Assembly: GCA_019054805.1 (NCBI GenBank)
Contig: JAHQIY010000016.1
Span: 1,488,001-1,552,000, forward strand
DNA length: 64,000 bases
Source of the DNA: Brachionus manjavacas
Taxonomy: Eukaryota; Rotifera; Eurotatoria; Ploima; Brachionidae
Direction: 5' to 3'
Shown here: piece after piece, positions 11,635-23,731 of the stretch
Position numbering within the stretch: position 1 is the first letter of the stretch
How the letters are laid out: every line of letters begins with the position of its first letter
The notes under the pieces: model-generated
What the model was told of the DNA's origin: nothing
What the model saw: only the letters and a program-made list of their open reading frames with translations
Database searches by the model: none
Translations under genes and position numbers: made by a program

Positions 11635-12025
11635 TCAAATGCATTTAGTGCGTAAGTTTAGTGGTGGCATGAGAACGTTTTTGAAATTATCAAATAAATT
11701 AGCGACTAAATCGTCCTGAGATGACAATTCTTTGACCTTTTTAGTAAAATCAATCAGACCAGAGTTATCAGGCAAAAATCCGTAAGAGGATATTATTTTG
11801 TACTGAATTTCGTTTACTAATGGAATGTAATTTTCAGCATACTTGAGCATATCAGTTGAGTAACTTTCTCTCAATTGTCTTAACTTGGAATCTTGGTCAA
11901 TTTGCTTTAAAATTTCAATGAGAGCATCTAGAAATTAAGAGTTTGAATTTTTGTTTCAAAAAAGGTTTGAACCAACCTCTAGCGTTGTTGACATCAAATT
12001 TTGTACTAATATGGTCACAGCTCAT
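11635..12025 (-). CDS. C12orf57: Protein C10 homologue
   Basis: Two exons (11977-12025 and 11635-11927) give 113 aa, close to the 126 aa of the human protein. Diagnostic blocks are YIPLVNEIQYKIISSYGF (human counterpart FVLPVATQIQQEVIKAYGF) and a C-terminal leucine-rich end with LMPPLNL. Protein C10 is a small conserved helical protein needed for brain development in vertebrates; its molecular role is poorly understood. The start is the only ATG that splices in frame into the conserved region. The short gap to the UCP4 gene on the same strand means the two may share a transcription neighbourhood, but no operon evidence is seen. Confidence 0.85.
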
Positions 12026-12282
12026 TATAACAAAATTTTGGCATCAATTACTAAAAACTAGATTTTAAAATTATAATTTTTTTTTTATAAATAAAGTAAG
12101 CTATTTTCAAATATAAATAACTTAAGAAACTTAACAATAGAAGCAAAAAAAAATTATGATATAGAGAAGCATATGGAGTTTAATGATCAATTCAAAATAT
12201 CATTTCAATTAAGAGAGTTTATCTTTAGATATTAAAATTAATGTTTGATTTAATTTAGATAAATTTAATGTAATTTTCTCTA

Positions 12283-12648
12283 CATGTTATGCATTTGAAA
12301 AATTTGAAATTTTTAGATTTAAAAAATAAGAATTATTTAAAAAAATTTCAGTTCATTTTAAAAATCAATTTTTAAATATAAATCTATTAACTGATTTTTT
12401 GTAGAGTTTATTTTAATTTTTTTATCTCAAAAGTTTATGTATCTAGCATTCAAAATTTAATTCAAAATCTAAATTCAAATATTAAATTTGTTTTAAGTAA
12501 TAAAATGAAAAGGTCGAGCTTTCCTAGCAATATTTTTGAAATAAATAGATTTAAAATAAAAATTAGTTAATTAATTTAAATTTAAAAATTGATTTTTAAA
12601 AAGAGCTGAATTTTTTTTAAATTTTTTAAATCTACATAGCATAACATG
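12283..12648. repeat. Foldback (palindromic) AT-rich element
   Basis: The ends carry CATGTTATGC and its inverse GCATAACATG (12639-12648). Inside, the left arm's TTTTAAAAATCAATTTTTAA and flanking ~65 bases recur inverted around 12560-12610. It has no coding potential and is likely a MITE or old foldback element. Confidence 0.5.
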
Positions 12649-13134
12649 CAAAAAATTTTAAATGTTATGAACAGTGAATTTCAGCACCGAGTTCAGCTTT
12701 TAAAAATTTAATAATTATTAAAATTATTTAATTGTGGTCAATGTTAAAATTTCAATTAAAATAATTGAAATTGCACATTTTATTTTATTATTTAAATTTT
12801 TTTGTTTGGTAAATTTAATAATAAATGACAAATTAGAAAAATGAAGAAATATTCCAATATTATTTAGAACAAAAAAAAATTACAATAAAAAGCAAGCAAA
12901 AAAAGGAAGTAAAATAATTAAACAATAAAGATCTGAACATTTGATTGAAAAATTAAATTACTAGATTAAACTAAAAAAAATCGAGTTTATTCTAATATTG
13001 ATCTCAATATATATAATTTTAGACTCAATTAACTAGACAAAGTTTCCGGATATTTACAGAGAATGTTAGAAATATATCCTGAGAATCCAGTAATGATTAC
13101 TAAAAATATATAAGTTGAAAGTGAGTTAGAATAA

Positions 13135-13640
13135 TTACCCATTAAAACTCCTGGAGACGGGAATTGCCTTTACAATTTGGTTTCCTTATGTAAATTTGGC
13201 CATACAAAATATTCAACATTATTAAGATCTTTAATTGTTTATTTTATTTATAATAAAGAATATTTAAAAAAAAATAAAAGAAGAAATTTTTGAAGAAAGA
13301 CCAAAGTTAACCGATAGAATTATCAAAGATAAAATTCGGGCAAATTTATCTTTTTCTTTACAATGCAAGAATGAATGGAAGATGGTGCAATCAGAATCAT
13401 TTGATCGCTTTAAGTTCAATTTTTAAATTTAATATTTACATATATTTAAAAATTAGATTTGATATTAACGATAATTGTACTCCTGATCTACTTTTTGAAA
13501 AATACCTTCAAAGACCCAGAAATCTTTGTCATACGTTAAGATAAACTTCAATCTTCAATGATTCTAGAAAAAATTCTATTTGTGGCCTTTATGAAGCAAA
13601 CTCTCACTATTCTTCATTAAAGCCAAAAACTTAAAAAATT
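13135..13640 (+). pseudogene. Decayed OTU-family cysteine protease
   Basis: At 13141 the plus strand reads IKTPGDGNCLYNLVSLCKFG, with the D-G-N-C-L active-site signature of OTU deubiquitinases. After a one-base shift near 13270 it continues KEEIFEERPKLTDRIIKDKI...NEWKMVQSESFDRFK. Around 13590 it reads GLYEANSHYSSLKP, matching the region of the catalytic histidine. Stops and at least two frame changes show it is dead. OTU domains are common in transposable elements of animals, so this may be transposon cargo, but no ends were found. Confidence 0.6.
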
Positions 13641-14136
13641 TAGATTTTAACACCTGTAATAATAAAATTCAAATGGAAAATGGAAACTTAAAGAAAGAAA
13701 AAAACAAATTACTTGGAAAAAATTGAAACTTTCAAGTTTATTTGAAATTTATTTTATTTATTTCCATTCTAAGGAAGGAGGAATGTAGGATAGTGACATT
13801 ATCAGGCTATAAATATAACTTTTCATTTGGAAATTATTTGTTATTTTTCTAAACTTAATTAAATAAATTATTTAGCTAAACACTTAGCTTTTTATTCACA
13901 CACTCGATCTTTACCACACATATATTAATAATAAAAAAGTTTAATTAATTAACTTTTTATTCTTTTAAAAAAAATTTAATTATCGAATTTAATTTTAAAA
14001 TTAAAGCTTAAATGTTCCGTTTTTTTATATGAGAAAATAAAGGCTGTATAGTATTTTGCGAATTTACAAAAATGCAAAATATTAAAATTTTTATAATAAA
14101 TTAAAATGGAAGACTTATAAAAATTAAAAAAAAAAG

Positions 14137-17049
14137 TTAAGCTCGAGTGTTTCTAGTCGATGGAGGTGATCTGTTCGAAGGGTATTTCATGCCGGCGTGG
14201 TTATAGCCCTTCATTTCGTATGCATCGATAGCTCCGCTGTTAGCTCTGCTGGATCGCTGTCTCTGTAAGTCAAATTGAGCTGAAATTTTTTCTTCGCCAA
14301 TATCCTCTTCTAGTAGTTCATCATAGCGGTAATATTTTCTTAATAAATCGGCTTGGACAAAAGCAAAACAGCAAATGACAAAAAATAAAATTGCCAGAGC
14401 ATACAAAGTTGTCCAAAATGTATTAAAATTATCCATAAACTCGTAGCACACTGACAAGGTAAGTGACTGGTACAAGTTAGACAGGATTCGGCATGAGGGT
14501 ACAGCATCGAGTAACTCTTGGATCTTAGTGTCTTTTAATATTTCGACCTCAGGTAGAGTGAATAAGCTTAAAATATTCTCCAGTGAATTTCCGAAATTTT
14601 TCTGGATGTTAACATTGTTTAATTCCTTTTTAACTTTCTTGATCTCTTCAAGTAACTTTTCAAAAGCTTCTTTGGTTTTTGAATCATTAACCAGTTGACT
14701 AAAATCTTTTAAATCTTCAACGTCCGATTTAAATGCTTCTGAAAGTTTCTCTTCTTCTAAATTATTGATAGTTATCAATATGCTATCTAAAATATTTTGG
14801 TCCAAAATATCATTTGTGTCTGAGTTGTTTAACTTTTCAGTTATTTGTAAAATAAATGATTCAAAACTTTCTATCGATTTGGATATTGAACCAAAGTCAA
14901 TCTTCGAAATTTCCGGCTTAAATCGCTCAATAAGTCCACTAGTCTTTAGGAATAAAATTTAAAAAAAAGATTTTTTTTTACATAATTTACCGATTCTCCA
15001 ATTCTTTTGTCAAGGAATTGTTTTAACTTTGAGTTAAAAAATTTTGAAGAATTTTTTTGATCACACTCACTAATTAAAAAAAAATTAAATTATTTTTATT
15101 TAGTTTAAAATTTTAACTTACTAAACTATTTTTCTCACAGACGAATTTTCTAAAAATTTATCAAAACCTGCCAATTTTGCTCCAATCTTAATAGAGTAGA
15201 TTAAATTTTACAAAAAAAATTAATTATTGAAAAATGTTTGGCTGACCGCTGGTCAGCTAGTTTTTATTAAAAGTTAAGTTTCGAAAGCTGTCCGATTCAC
15301 TGTTAGCAGCTATTAATTATTAATAAAAAAAAATGTTTTTTTTTTACCTGAAAAATTTGGTTATCTTCGAGTTCAAAAGTTGGTTTGCACACAACCTGCC
15401 GGAAAGCAATGCCCGGCACAAACATAATTACACACAAAACAATCAAAAAAAATGCAAACAAAAAATAGAAAGCCGTACCAGCTAGAAAAAAATTAGCCGA
15501 TATACCGCGGTGGCAGGACTGCTTGTAATTATTGTGCATTCGGCGCGAGCACATGCCAGCCAGACCCAACGAATGCAAAATGAACAAGCTTAGCATAAAA
15601 ACGCCCGCACCCAACAGTACATAGTAAAAGTAATGATAATACTGGAGGGATAATTTGAGAAATTCATGATTTTGCTCTGAATTCTAAATGAGTTTAAAAA
15701 TTAATTTTTATCTTTTGTAAAATTTTAAAATTTACTATTTCTGAACTGAAAAAAACTAGCTCTTTTTCAATATAATTTTTAAAATCCCCAAATTGATCTT
15801 GTATTTTTTTTACAAAATTATTAACATTTTGAATGAAATCTTAAAAAAAAGATAAAATAAAAAAAAATCTAAAATTCAAATTAGTTTACTTGATTGAATT
15901 TCTGTGGATTTTTGGTTCATCAAAAGCATAAGAGAATTTTGGTCAAAATTTTCCGATTTAATAATGTTCAAAATTTGAAATTTTTCGATCATGCTGATTT
16001 TTTTTGTTTCAAACTTAAAAAAATTATTAAAATCTCTTATTTTGGTATTAATAATTTATTACATTATCTATTAACTCTTTTGCTTGCTGGGACACATTTG
16101 CAGAATTGGTTGGCGTTTTAGTTAAATTGACGTACAAATAATGAAGCTTGTTTAGTACTTGATTCAGAAAAGCAAATAAAATAAATAAATTTTTATTTTC
16201 CTAAGATAATACTTGGTGACAGTTCATTTGTATACACTTCAAAAAAAGACCCCAGAGCTAAAGAATCAGTCGAATCCTCAAGAGTTTTTTTCAGTGTGTT
16301 GTCAAATATTTTTATCGATTCGGAATTTATTTGGCCGATTAGTTCATGGGACTGGCTGAAAAAACGTGGAATTTCTTGGCGTGAAAAATCGTCTATTTGA
16401 CTAGAAGATGAATTTAGAAGCTTTGGAAAATTTTTAAACGCCAGCAAAGTATTCTGACCGGTAAAAAATACAATAACAGTTCCAATTCTTAAATTGAAAA
16501 AGTTAAATAAAAAAAAATAAAAAATTTGTGAGAATCTTACAAAGATGTTATTAGAAGTATAAACAAAATAAAAGAATAGAATTTTCTTTTGTAAGTATCG
16601 AATTTATGATCAAAAGGACTAAATTTCCCGCGGCAGCATGTACGGTACGAACAAATGCAAAATCCAATAATCGGAATAAAAATGGAGACAAATATTGAGA
16701 TAATTATGAAATTTACAAGTCCTGGTAAAACTATTGATGAAAACTTTAGGTCATGGAACCAGCTGGATTTTAGTTCATAGTCATCGAGTACTTGGTCAAC
16801 AAAATTGGTTAAGCTGGCGTTATTTGCTGCCTGTTTTATTTGCGCTGGAATGTGAGGCTCGAACAAATTATCAATAAAAAAATTGGTAAACAAATAGAAT
16901 GGTTCGAATCCGGCTCTGAGAGAATTGCTTGAAAAATTATACAAACTTATTAGAGACAGAGAATCGTTGTCCATTTGGATTTCTGAGGCTGAACCACTTG
17001 TAAACGCCAAGAGTAACAAGCAAAAACTAATCCTATTCAGACTAAACAT
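14137..17049 (-). CDS. Prominin-like pentaspan membrane glycoprotein
   Basis: Nine exons with consistent phases (16541-17049, 16213-16487, 16063-16157, 15890-16013, 15736-15839, 15348-15683, 15122-15186, 14991-15069, 14137-14943) join to 797 aa, near the usual ~850. A signal peptide (residues 1-22) is followed by TM1 and a juxtamembrane Cys cluster (CICSYRTCCRGKF), TM2, a large extracellular loop, TM3 and TM4 around SRRMHNNYKQSCHRG, a second large loop with coiled segments, TM5 near residues 695-725 and a short cytoplasmic tail. This is the prominin (CD133) topology. Prominins bind cholesterol and organise plasma-membrane protrusions, cilia and microvilli. The second loop is the least certain part: the third-last and second-last exons are short (65 and 79 nt). 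The family call rests on topology and Cys pattern. Confidence 0.75.
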
Positions 17050-18544
17050 TCTAAAACATAAATAAAAATTGAGGAAAATATTAAGACCTCAAATATTTGA
17101 GTTTAAGATTTAAGAAACGCTGAGTCTTTTGTAAATATTTGACCAGAATATTTCATCAGTGAGGTGAGTGCATTTTATGGATTTTTTGTTTAAATTAAGA
17201 AAAAAACAAGCTTAATAATTTGAATCACACTATGTGTATTAGTTGGCGGCATTGATTTGTATGTAAAGCTAGCAAATAGTCTAAAGCTGCATGCACTTTG
17301 TTCATATCAAAAGATTGAATTTTATTTTTAAACTGTTTCAAAATTTTCTCTTCATTGGGTTTAATTCAAATGCGTCATTAAAAAATAAGGAAATAGATAA
17401 CATTTATCTCGAAATTTTATTGATAAATCGGCTCTTATCAATTTTGTAATTAGTCCTCTTGGGGCTGTACACAACCACCTGCTATGCACTGATTTTGACT
17501 TTCTCAAATAGACCTTTATAGATAAATAAAAAGTAAATATCAAATAATTTTTTTTTTTAAAATAAATAATTGTCTCATTTAGAAAATAATTATTAAATGT
17601 TGAATTGAAAAAAAAACACTCTGAAATATTAAACTAGTGTTCGATTTGTCCCTAAAAGGTGCTAAAATTTTATTCAAAAAATATCACGATCATTAATCTT
17701 GTCTGTTCAAAAAATCTAGTTCATAAATCAAAAAATTTTTTATTAAAATTTTAGCGGCATTTTTGCTCGACAAAAAAAAATTGTCTTTCAAATTTTTTTT
17801 AACAATTTTTTTTAAATTAAATTATAACTCTTTTACTATTTGAAATTTTCGGTCTTTTTGCTTAAAAATGTAATCTTTTTAAAATAAACTAATTTGACGT
17901 CATAAAACTTCAAACTAAAAATATCAAAATTGGAATTTATCTAAAACTTTTTATAACAAGATAAATTAAATATTATAATAAAAAAAAAAATTTAATAAAA
18001 ACCAAAATTTTTAATTAAAAAAATTGATTTATTTTACAACAACACTAGAATTCGTACTTACCAAATTTATTTTAAACTTTAAAATATCTGGTCATTAATC
18101 ATCTACAATAGATTTTGACAATTCAAACTGCACAAAAAACTGGAATAGATTAAGAACAAATTTCTTAAATAGTTTATTAAATGAAATCTTTGAAAAGTCG
18201 GTCTCTTAAGCACTTAATTAAGCGATTTAAATCAACGAAATGAATTTGGAATCAAAATCTGAAGTCTGAAAATTATGAGAATTTTTCTTCTAATAAGGTT
18301 AAGAGACATTTAGATGATTTCTCGTTGATAAATCGTGACCTAAAAAATAAAACACCAGGACTCAAATTACAATTTAACTTTTTTTTAAATTTTATTCTCA
18401 TTACAAAAAAAAAGCTTAAATAAATTTTTAACAAGTTTAACAAAGTAAACAAAACTTCTTGTTGGATTCGGTTTTCCTAAAACTCTAGCTAAAACGTACA
18501 CAAATGTACAAAAAATGTGTAGAAGAATACGGTCGATTCGGAAA
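17050..18544. other. Intergenic AT-rich DNA
   Basis: No gene is supported between prominin and TIM44. Open stretches such as 17361-17543 have no homology that I recognise and no intron signals. Confidence 0.4.
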
Positions 18545-20101
18545 TTAGACAAACATTTCTGATTGATGTGCAGCACATTCCATTAGGCGCCAGGCTGAGT
18601 TTGGATTCAAGTCGGATGGATCGCGGCACAATGCCCAAACATGATGCACTCGTTTGATTCTGTCCCTATCTCCTTCGACTACTTTGCCTTCCGAGTTGGT
18701 CACGTAAATGATCTGCTGCGCTGTGAATGAAACAATCAGCACTGGACCTTGTTCCATCATTTTACAAGCTGCTATCTAAAATAAACTAATTAAAATTTTT
18801 TTTTTCTAATTTTTCAATTCCCACATCCAAATTGTTTATGTCCAGAACTTGGTTGTAATAGTTGAATTTGAGTTGTTCGCATTGGGCTATCGGGTGTGTT
18901 AGAATGGTATAAGCAGTTTCGGTGCACCAGTCTTGAAGAATTTCGAGCTCTTTTTGACTTAGTGCTTCGAGTATATTTGGAATAATTTCATGCTGGACTC
19001 GATTCAAAAATTCACTTAACTCAAAATTTGGTTCCGATTTTACAATCTCTGTCAGCACTTCACTCATTTCTGTCGACTTGAATATACCTCCGAAAACCGA
19101 GGTAAATTTTTCTGTAACTGACCGAGTCGCTCTCACTAAAGGATTATCGCTCTCATCATATTGAGTCTTAATTTCAAATAATTCTTTTTTTTTTAAATAA
19201 AAAAAAAAATTAACTTTTATTAATAATTAAATAATTTGTTTACTGTTGACATAAGTGTTGTTTTCTTTGAAGTTTTGCCAACTTTGATACCATTTTGAGT
19301 CTTTGTGCAAGACCATACCTGTGACATCACTTGAGAGTTAAAAATTAAAAATTGAAAAAAAATTAAATTTCAAAAAATACTCGTTGCTTTCGTAGACTTT
19401 TTGGTCATTTGTTTCAGCTATCTCTGTTCTTTTTTTGAGCTTGATTGGTGCTCGGTAGGGTCTTGCACGAGATAGCTGAGTGGCCTCGTCAAAATTTTCC
19501 GTAATTGTCTTCACATTTTCCGAAACTGCTTTGAAAGCCGTGTTTTTGGACAATTCAGCTGTTTGTTTGCTCAAGTTTTCGGCAGCTTTTTGAGCCTGTT
19601 TAGCAAAGTCACCGCCGAATTCTGTCGCTTTTTTGGCAAATTCGCTGTCTTTTACACTGCCTGCAAATTTACCAAACGCTTCTTTAAACACTTGAGAGCT
19701 TTTATCTGTCTCATCACCAAGTTCTTTCTAAAAAATCGATTAAAAATTTGTTTCTTGGAAAAATGTCCAAAATTACTTACATATTTTTTCCTAGCTTCCT
19801 GTAAAGCAGTCGATTGTTCCAATTTTTCGGCCTCTTGACGAAATTTTTTTATAGAATCCTTCATTTCTTTATTCTTGTTGATTTCTTCTTTGATGTTATC
19901 AATCAAACTTCCGAGAAAAGATCGCTGTCCATTTGACATATGTCTTGTCTTAAGTAAAAGAGTTCAGTTATTTGGAAAATGGTAAAAATATTAGCTTACA
20001 TTATGGGTCACGAGGCCTTGTTTGAGTAAACAATTTGGATTCAAAAGAACCATTGATTGTTTAAAAATAATAGCAGATTTAAATGAGGTTATTTTAGCCA
20101 T
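18545..20101 (-). CDS. TIMM44: TIM44, inner-membrane import motor subunit
   Basis: Six exons (20000-20101, 19781-19948, 19727-19381, 19329-19244, 19183-18825, 18775-18545) join to 430 aa, the usual length. A basic N-terminal presequence (MAKITSFKSAIIFKQS...) precedes the charged coiled region (IKEEINKNKEMKDSIKKF). The conserved C-terminal Tim44 domain reads TSVFGGIFKSTEMSEVLTEI, QDWCTETAYTILTHPIAQ, PVLIVSFTAQQIIYVTN and ends VWALCRDPSDLNPNSAWRLM. TIM44 tethers mitochondrial Hsp70 to the TIM23 channel on the matrix side. All introns are GT-AG and short (49-73 nt). Confidence 0.95.
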
Positions 20102-20837
20102 TTTTTCCAATAAATCGGAATTGTTTTTGAATAATTTTGATTTTTTTCAAAAGGAGATTTTTTTCTATTTAAATATTTGATAGTTGTAAAATTTCAAAAA
20201 TTTCAAAGGCAAGATTTCATCAGAGAAATTGTTAATTTAGATGCATGTACTCATTTTTTTTAAATTCTACCTAAAATGAGCTTTTGTTAATTTATTTTAT
20301 TTTTTTCAAATAAATTAATCATTATCATGTAATAAATTTTTTGCTTTAATTACTTGTGCCTTGAAGTTTAAAGAATAAAGCTTCTTAAAGTTCTATCAAA
20401 ATCAGAGATCAAGTAAATCTAATTTATGCTTGAACAGACTTAAGAAGAAAACGATCATAGAGTATATTTAAGTAATATCAAAAAATTACAGATCTTTGTT
20501 TAAAATAAACTTTTGAAATGTTCACTCACTGTTTAAACATCGTTTCTGGGATCTCTTTCTGACAAATAGATTGAAAAAAATATTCTAAAAGTTTTCAAGT
20601 TTGCTTTTGAATTAATTGATCATTAATTTTAAAAAAATAAATAAAACACAATCGCTTTATTCTAAATAAATTTAAATCCCCAAAAACCTTATTGAGAATT
20701 GAAAGGATTTTTAAAAATATTTAATTTCATTTTGATTAAATTGATTTTCCGTCAATTTTTTTAACTCTATTCATTTGAGAAAGTTTTTAAAAATTGTTTT
20801 CAACACAAAGGCTCTTCTAAATATTAAAATTTTAAAG

Positions 20838-21060
20838 CTTCTAGTAGTAGTAGTAAGGGGTAGGCTACAAGTCGCGATTTGCATGCAGAATGATGCAAAA
20901 CGCGATGGGTGACGACACCCTATGTGGCAGCCACTTGCCGTAATTAAGTTGCTGTTTTGTCAAGCTTGCTTTTGAAGTCGTTGGTACTTTTGGCGGTGGT
21001 GATGGAGTCGTTAAGATCGTTCCAGTCATTGACAATTCGGTTGCAGAAAAAGTTATACTT
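20838..21060 (-). mobile_element. LINE 3' end fragment (second family)
   Basis: The minus strand encodes NFFCNRIVNDWNDLNDSITT...NDFKSKLDKTAT and a stop, the typical last residues of LINE ORF2 proteins. A 3' UTR follows with hairpins (GGGTGTCGTCACCC) and a (CTA)n tail at 20838-20850. Only the last ~220 bp were inserted or survive. Flanking DNA (20102-20837 and 21061-21711) holds nothing else recognisable. Confidence 0.7.
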
Positions 21061-21711
21061 CTATTAAATATATCTAAAAATTTCGAAAAGGTAATTATTA
21101 GAATTCAATCTGGCTTAGATTTTAAAAATTGTTTGTGATAGCCGAGTTGGTATTAGAAAATCTAAGATTTCTAAAAAAAATTTTTATTAGAATAATAATA
21201 TCAAAACTTTTTTAAAAACTGTCTGAATTTTATAATTTTGTTTGATTCGATTTTCAAGATTATCCATCTCAAAATTCATGCAAAAATGAAAGAATAATTT
21301 TTCTTAATTTCTTAAATTTGGAATCTGGAAAATCTTAAAATTGTCATACCTCTAATCATTGTTAATTATCAAGACAAATATTATTTAAAGAATCAAGAAA
21401 AACATTAAAAATAAAGTTAATATAGAACATTTTTAGAAAATAAATCATATTTATATTATTACATTTAATAGTTAATTAAATGGTCTTTTAATTTTTTTTT
21501 GTCTTTAAAATTGCTTGAATTTTATAAAAAATAAATTTTCGAATCCAATGTTGCGCCAAAAAATTAGCTAAAGAAAACAAATTTACTTGATATTTTGGCC
21601 CCTTTATTTCTTTGAGAGAAGATATTTAAGTTGAAATTAAAATTTATTCAAAAAATGTTTATCATTTATTTTTATTTTGACAAAATAATAAATTTTTATT
21701 CTGATGATTGC

Positions 21712-22086
21712 TTATCGACAATATTGGTGTAGTTCTTTGGGATAATCCTCAGGTCTATGAACTAAATTAAAAATATTTAGCAAAAAAAAAAAAGACTTAT
21801 ACTTAAAATATGTCAAGTATACCTGCATAAAAAACTTTTTGATGGGCTATTCCTTTTGGGGTAGCGTTAATTTGACCAAGCAAATAAGCAATAGTCGGTA
21901 TCCCTATAGCAATTCCCATCAAAGTCGAGAAAAACACAGCTGGACTTTCATTAGCCATATATTTAATAATTCCCACTAAATATTTGATTAATAATTTAGT
22001 TTTTTTTTCTAATAAAATTAAATTTAACCTTTATTTTGGGCCCATGGTCTTATTTTGAGAGCTGCGCTAGCTTTTGGCCAAATCAT
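21712..22086 (-). CDS. Small single-pass, probably mitochondrial protein
   Basis: Three exons (22029-22086, 21823-21975, 21712-21761), all GT-AG with matching phases, give 86 aa. A basic N-terminus (MIWPKASAALKIRPW) precedes one hydrophobic helix (PAVFFSTLMGIAIGIPTIAY) and a polar tail with HRPEDYPKEL. Size and layout resemble accessory subunits of respiratory complexes (for example the NDUFA3 type), but I cannot identify it. Its start is 222 bp from the start of the small plus-strand frame at 22309, so the two could share a bidirectional promoter. Confidence 0.6.
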
Positions 22087-22308
22087 TTTTTAAATAAAAC
22101 AGATTGATTTTCAGTTTTTTTTAAATTTAAGTATTCTCTAATGCTAGCTTTTAGATGCATAATTTGAACGCTGGTACAAATTTTGATTTTAATTTGCAAT
22201 CAAAGCTATAGTTTTAAATTTGTCTTTAGTTTTTTTTTATTTCAAATTAAATGCTTCATCGATTTAGTGAAAATTTGAGATGTTTGATAGAGAAAAATTT
22301 AGATCTAA

Positions 22309-22485
22309 ATGGGTTTTAAAAAAATGTTTAATCGATTGTCTCGAATGACCGCCAGATTTGGATTTGCCAGTAGTGCTAAATTATCAAAAGATCAACCAGA
22401 GCAAATGAGTGAAAATGAAAAATGTGATAGGTATGATTTCTTTGAGCTAAATCCCACAGTCTTAATGCGTGATGATAATTTTTGA
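22309..22485 (+). CDS. Putative 58-aa basic small protein
   Basis: An uninterrupted 59-codon frame starts at 22309. The N-terminus is rich in Arg, Phe and Ser with no acidic residues (MGFKKMFNRLSRMTARFGFA), as in mitochondrial presequences. The C-terminus is acidic (KCDRYDFFELNPTVLMRDDNF). Composition and codon use are protein-like and unlike the AT-rich flanks. It may be complete or the first exon of a longer gene. Function is unknown. Confidence 0.4.
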   Translation: MGFKKMFNRLSRMTARFGFASSAKLSKDQPEQMSENEKCDRYDFFELNPTVLMRDDNF

Positions 22486-22666
22486 CGTATAATAATGATT
22501 TAACATATATTTTCCTTAATCATTATCATCAATGGTATAAATTAGAAATTTATTTTAGGAATTTTTTTTATTTTTGAATTAAAGTTTACATAAGAACTGA
22601 AATTTCTATTATAAATTCATTCTTCATAACATGTATGAATTCAAATTTAACTTTTTGTTTTAAAAA

Positions 22667-23731
22667 ATGATTAGAAATCTGGTAAGAATGGCATCAACTG
22701 GCGCATCAGCTGTAGAGAAAGTAATCATAATAGGGAGTGGTCCGGCAGCTCACACTGCTGCTATTTACACTGCGAGGGCTGAGTTAAAGCCTGTTCTTTT
22801 CGAGGGTTGGATGGCAGGTGGAGTCGCTGCAGGCGGCCAGTTGACAACAACAACAGATGTAGAAAACTTTCCCGGATTCCCCGAAGGAATTTTGGGCTTT
22901 GAACTTATGGAAAATATGAAAAAACAATCGGAGCGCTTTGGCACAAGGATTTTTAGTGAAACTGTCACCGAAATCAACCTGCAGAAACGACCTTTCGAGG
23001 TTAAGACAGAAGATAGAAGTATGCTGGCGCACACTGTGATTATTTCGACTGGGGCCACAGCCAGAAGAATGGATATTAAGGGAGCTGGAGAAGATGAATT
23101 ATGGAATAAGGGAATATCAGCCTGTGCGGTAAATAATTTATTAATAATTAATTAAAGAAAAAAAATTTTTTTCAATTTTTATTTTATTTTATCCTATTAG
23201 GTTTGTGATGGAGCAATTCCGATGTTTAGGAATAAGCCATTAGCGGTAGTTGGTGGTGGAGACTCTGCTTTGGAAGAAGCAAGCTTTTTGACCAAGTATG
23301 GCTCTAAAGTTTATGTGATTCATAGACGTGACGAATTGAGAGCGTCGAAGATAATGCAGCAACGAGCGCGCGAAAATCCCAAGATAGAATTTTTGTTTTC
23401 TCATGTGGTCGTTGAGGCTTGCGGCACCGAAAAACTTGAGAAATTAATTATCAAAGATGTGAAATCAAATCAAGTAAAAGATTTGCCAGTGGCCGGCCTG
23501 TTTTTTGCAATAGGTCATGAGCCAAATACAAAGTTTTTAAATGGTCAACTGAAACTGGACGAAACAAATTATATTTTGACAGAAAAAGGCACTACAAAAA
23601 CATCGGTGTCTGGCGTTTTTGCAGCAGGAGATGTTCAAGATAAACGCTACAGACAAGCGATTACTGCCGCAGGATCTGGCTGCATGGCTGCACTTGAAGT
23701 TGAGCATTATTTGACAGAGAACGGCTTATAA
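22667..23731 (+). CDS. Thioredoxin reductase, low-molecular-weight type
   Basis: Two exons (22667-23128 and 23201-23731) give 330 aa, the length of bacterial, fungal and plant NADPH-thioredoxin reductases. Visible parts are the FAD-binding [33 protein letters not shown], the redox-active C153-A-V-C156, the NADPH-binding [10 protein letters not shown] and HRRDELRAS, and the second FAD motif [20 protein letters not shown]. It reduces thioredoxin disulfides with NADPH through FAD. The intron falls between Ala154 and Val155, inside the active-site motif, so this is a eukaryotic nuclear gene and not contamination. Most animals rely on the larger selenocysteine/glutathione-reductase-like TrxR, so this copy points to lineage-specific retention or transfer. 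The ATG at 22667 or at 22688 may be used. Confidence 0.93.

Noticed and set aside
17361-17543. 60-aa minus-strand frame
   Set aside because: No homology recognised, no intron or start context, isolated in AT-rich DNA.
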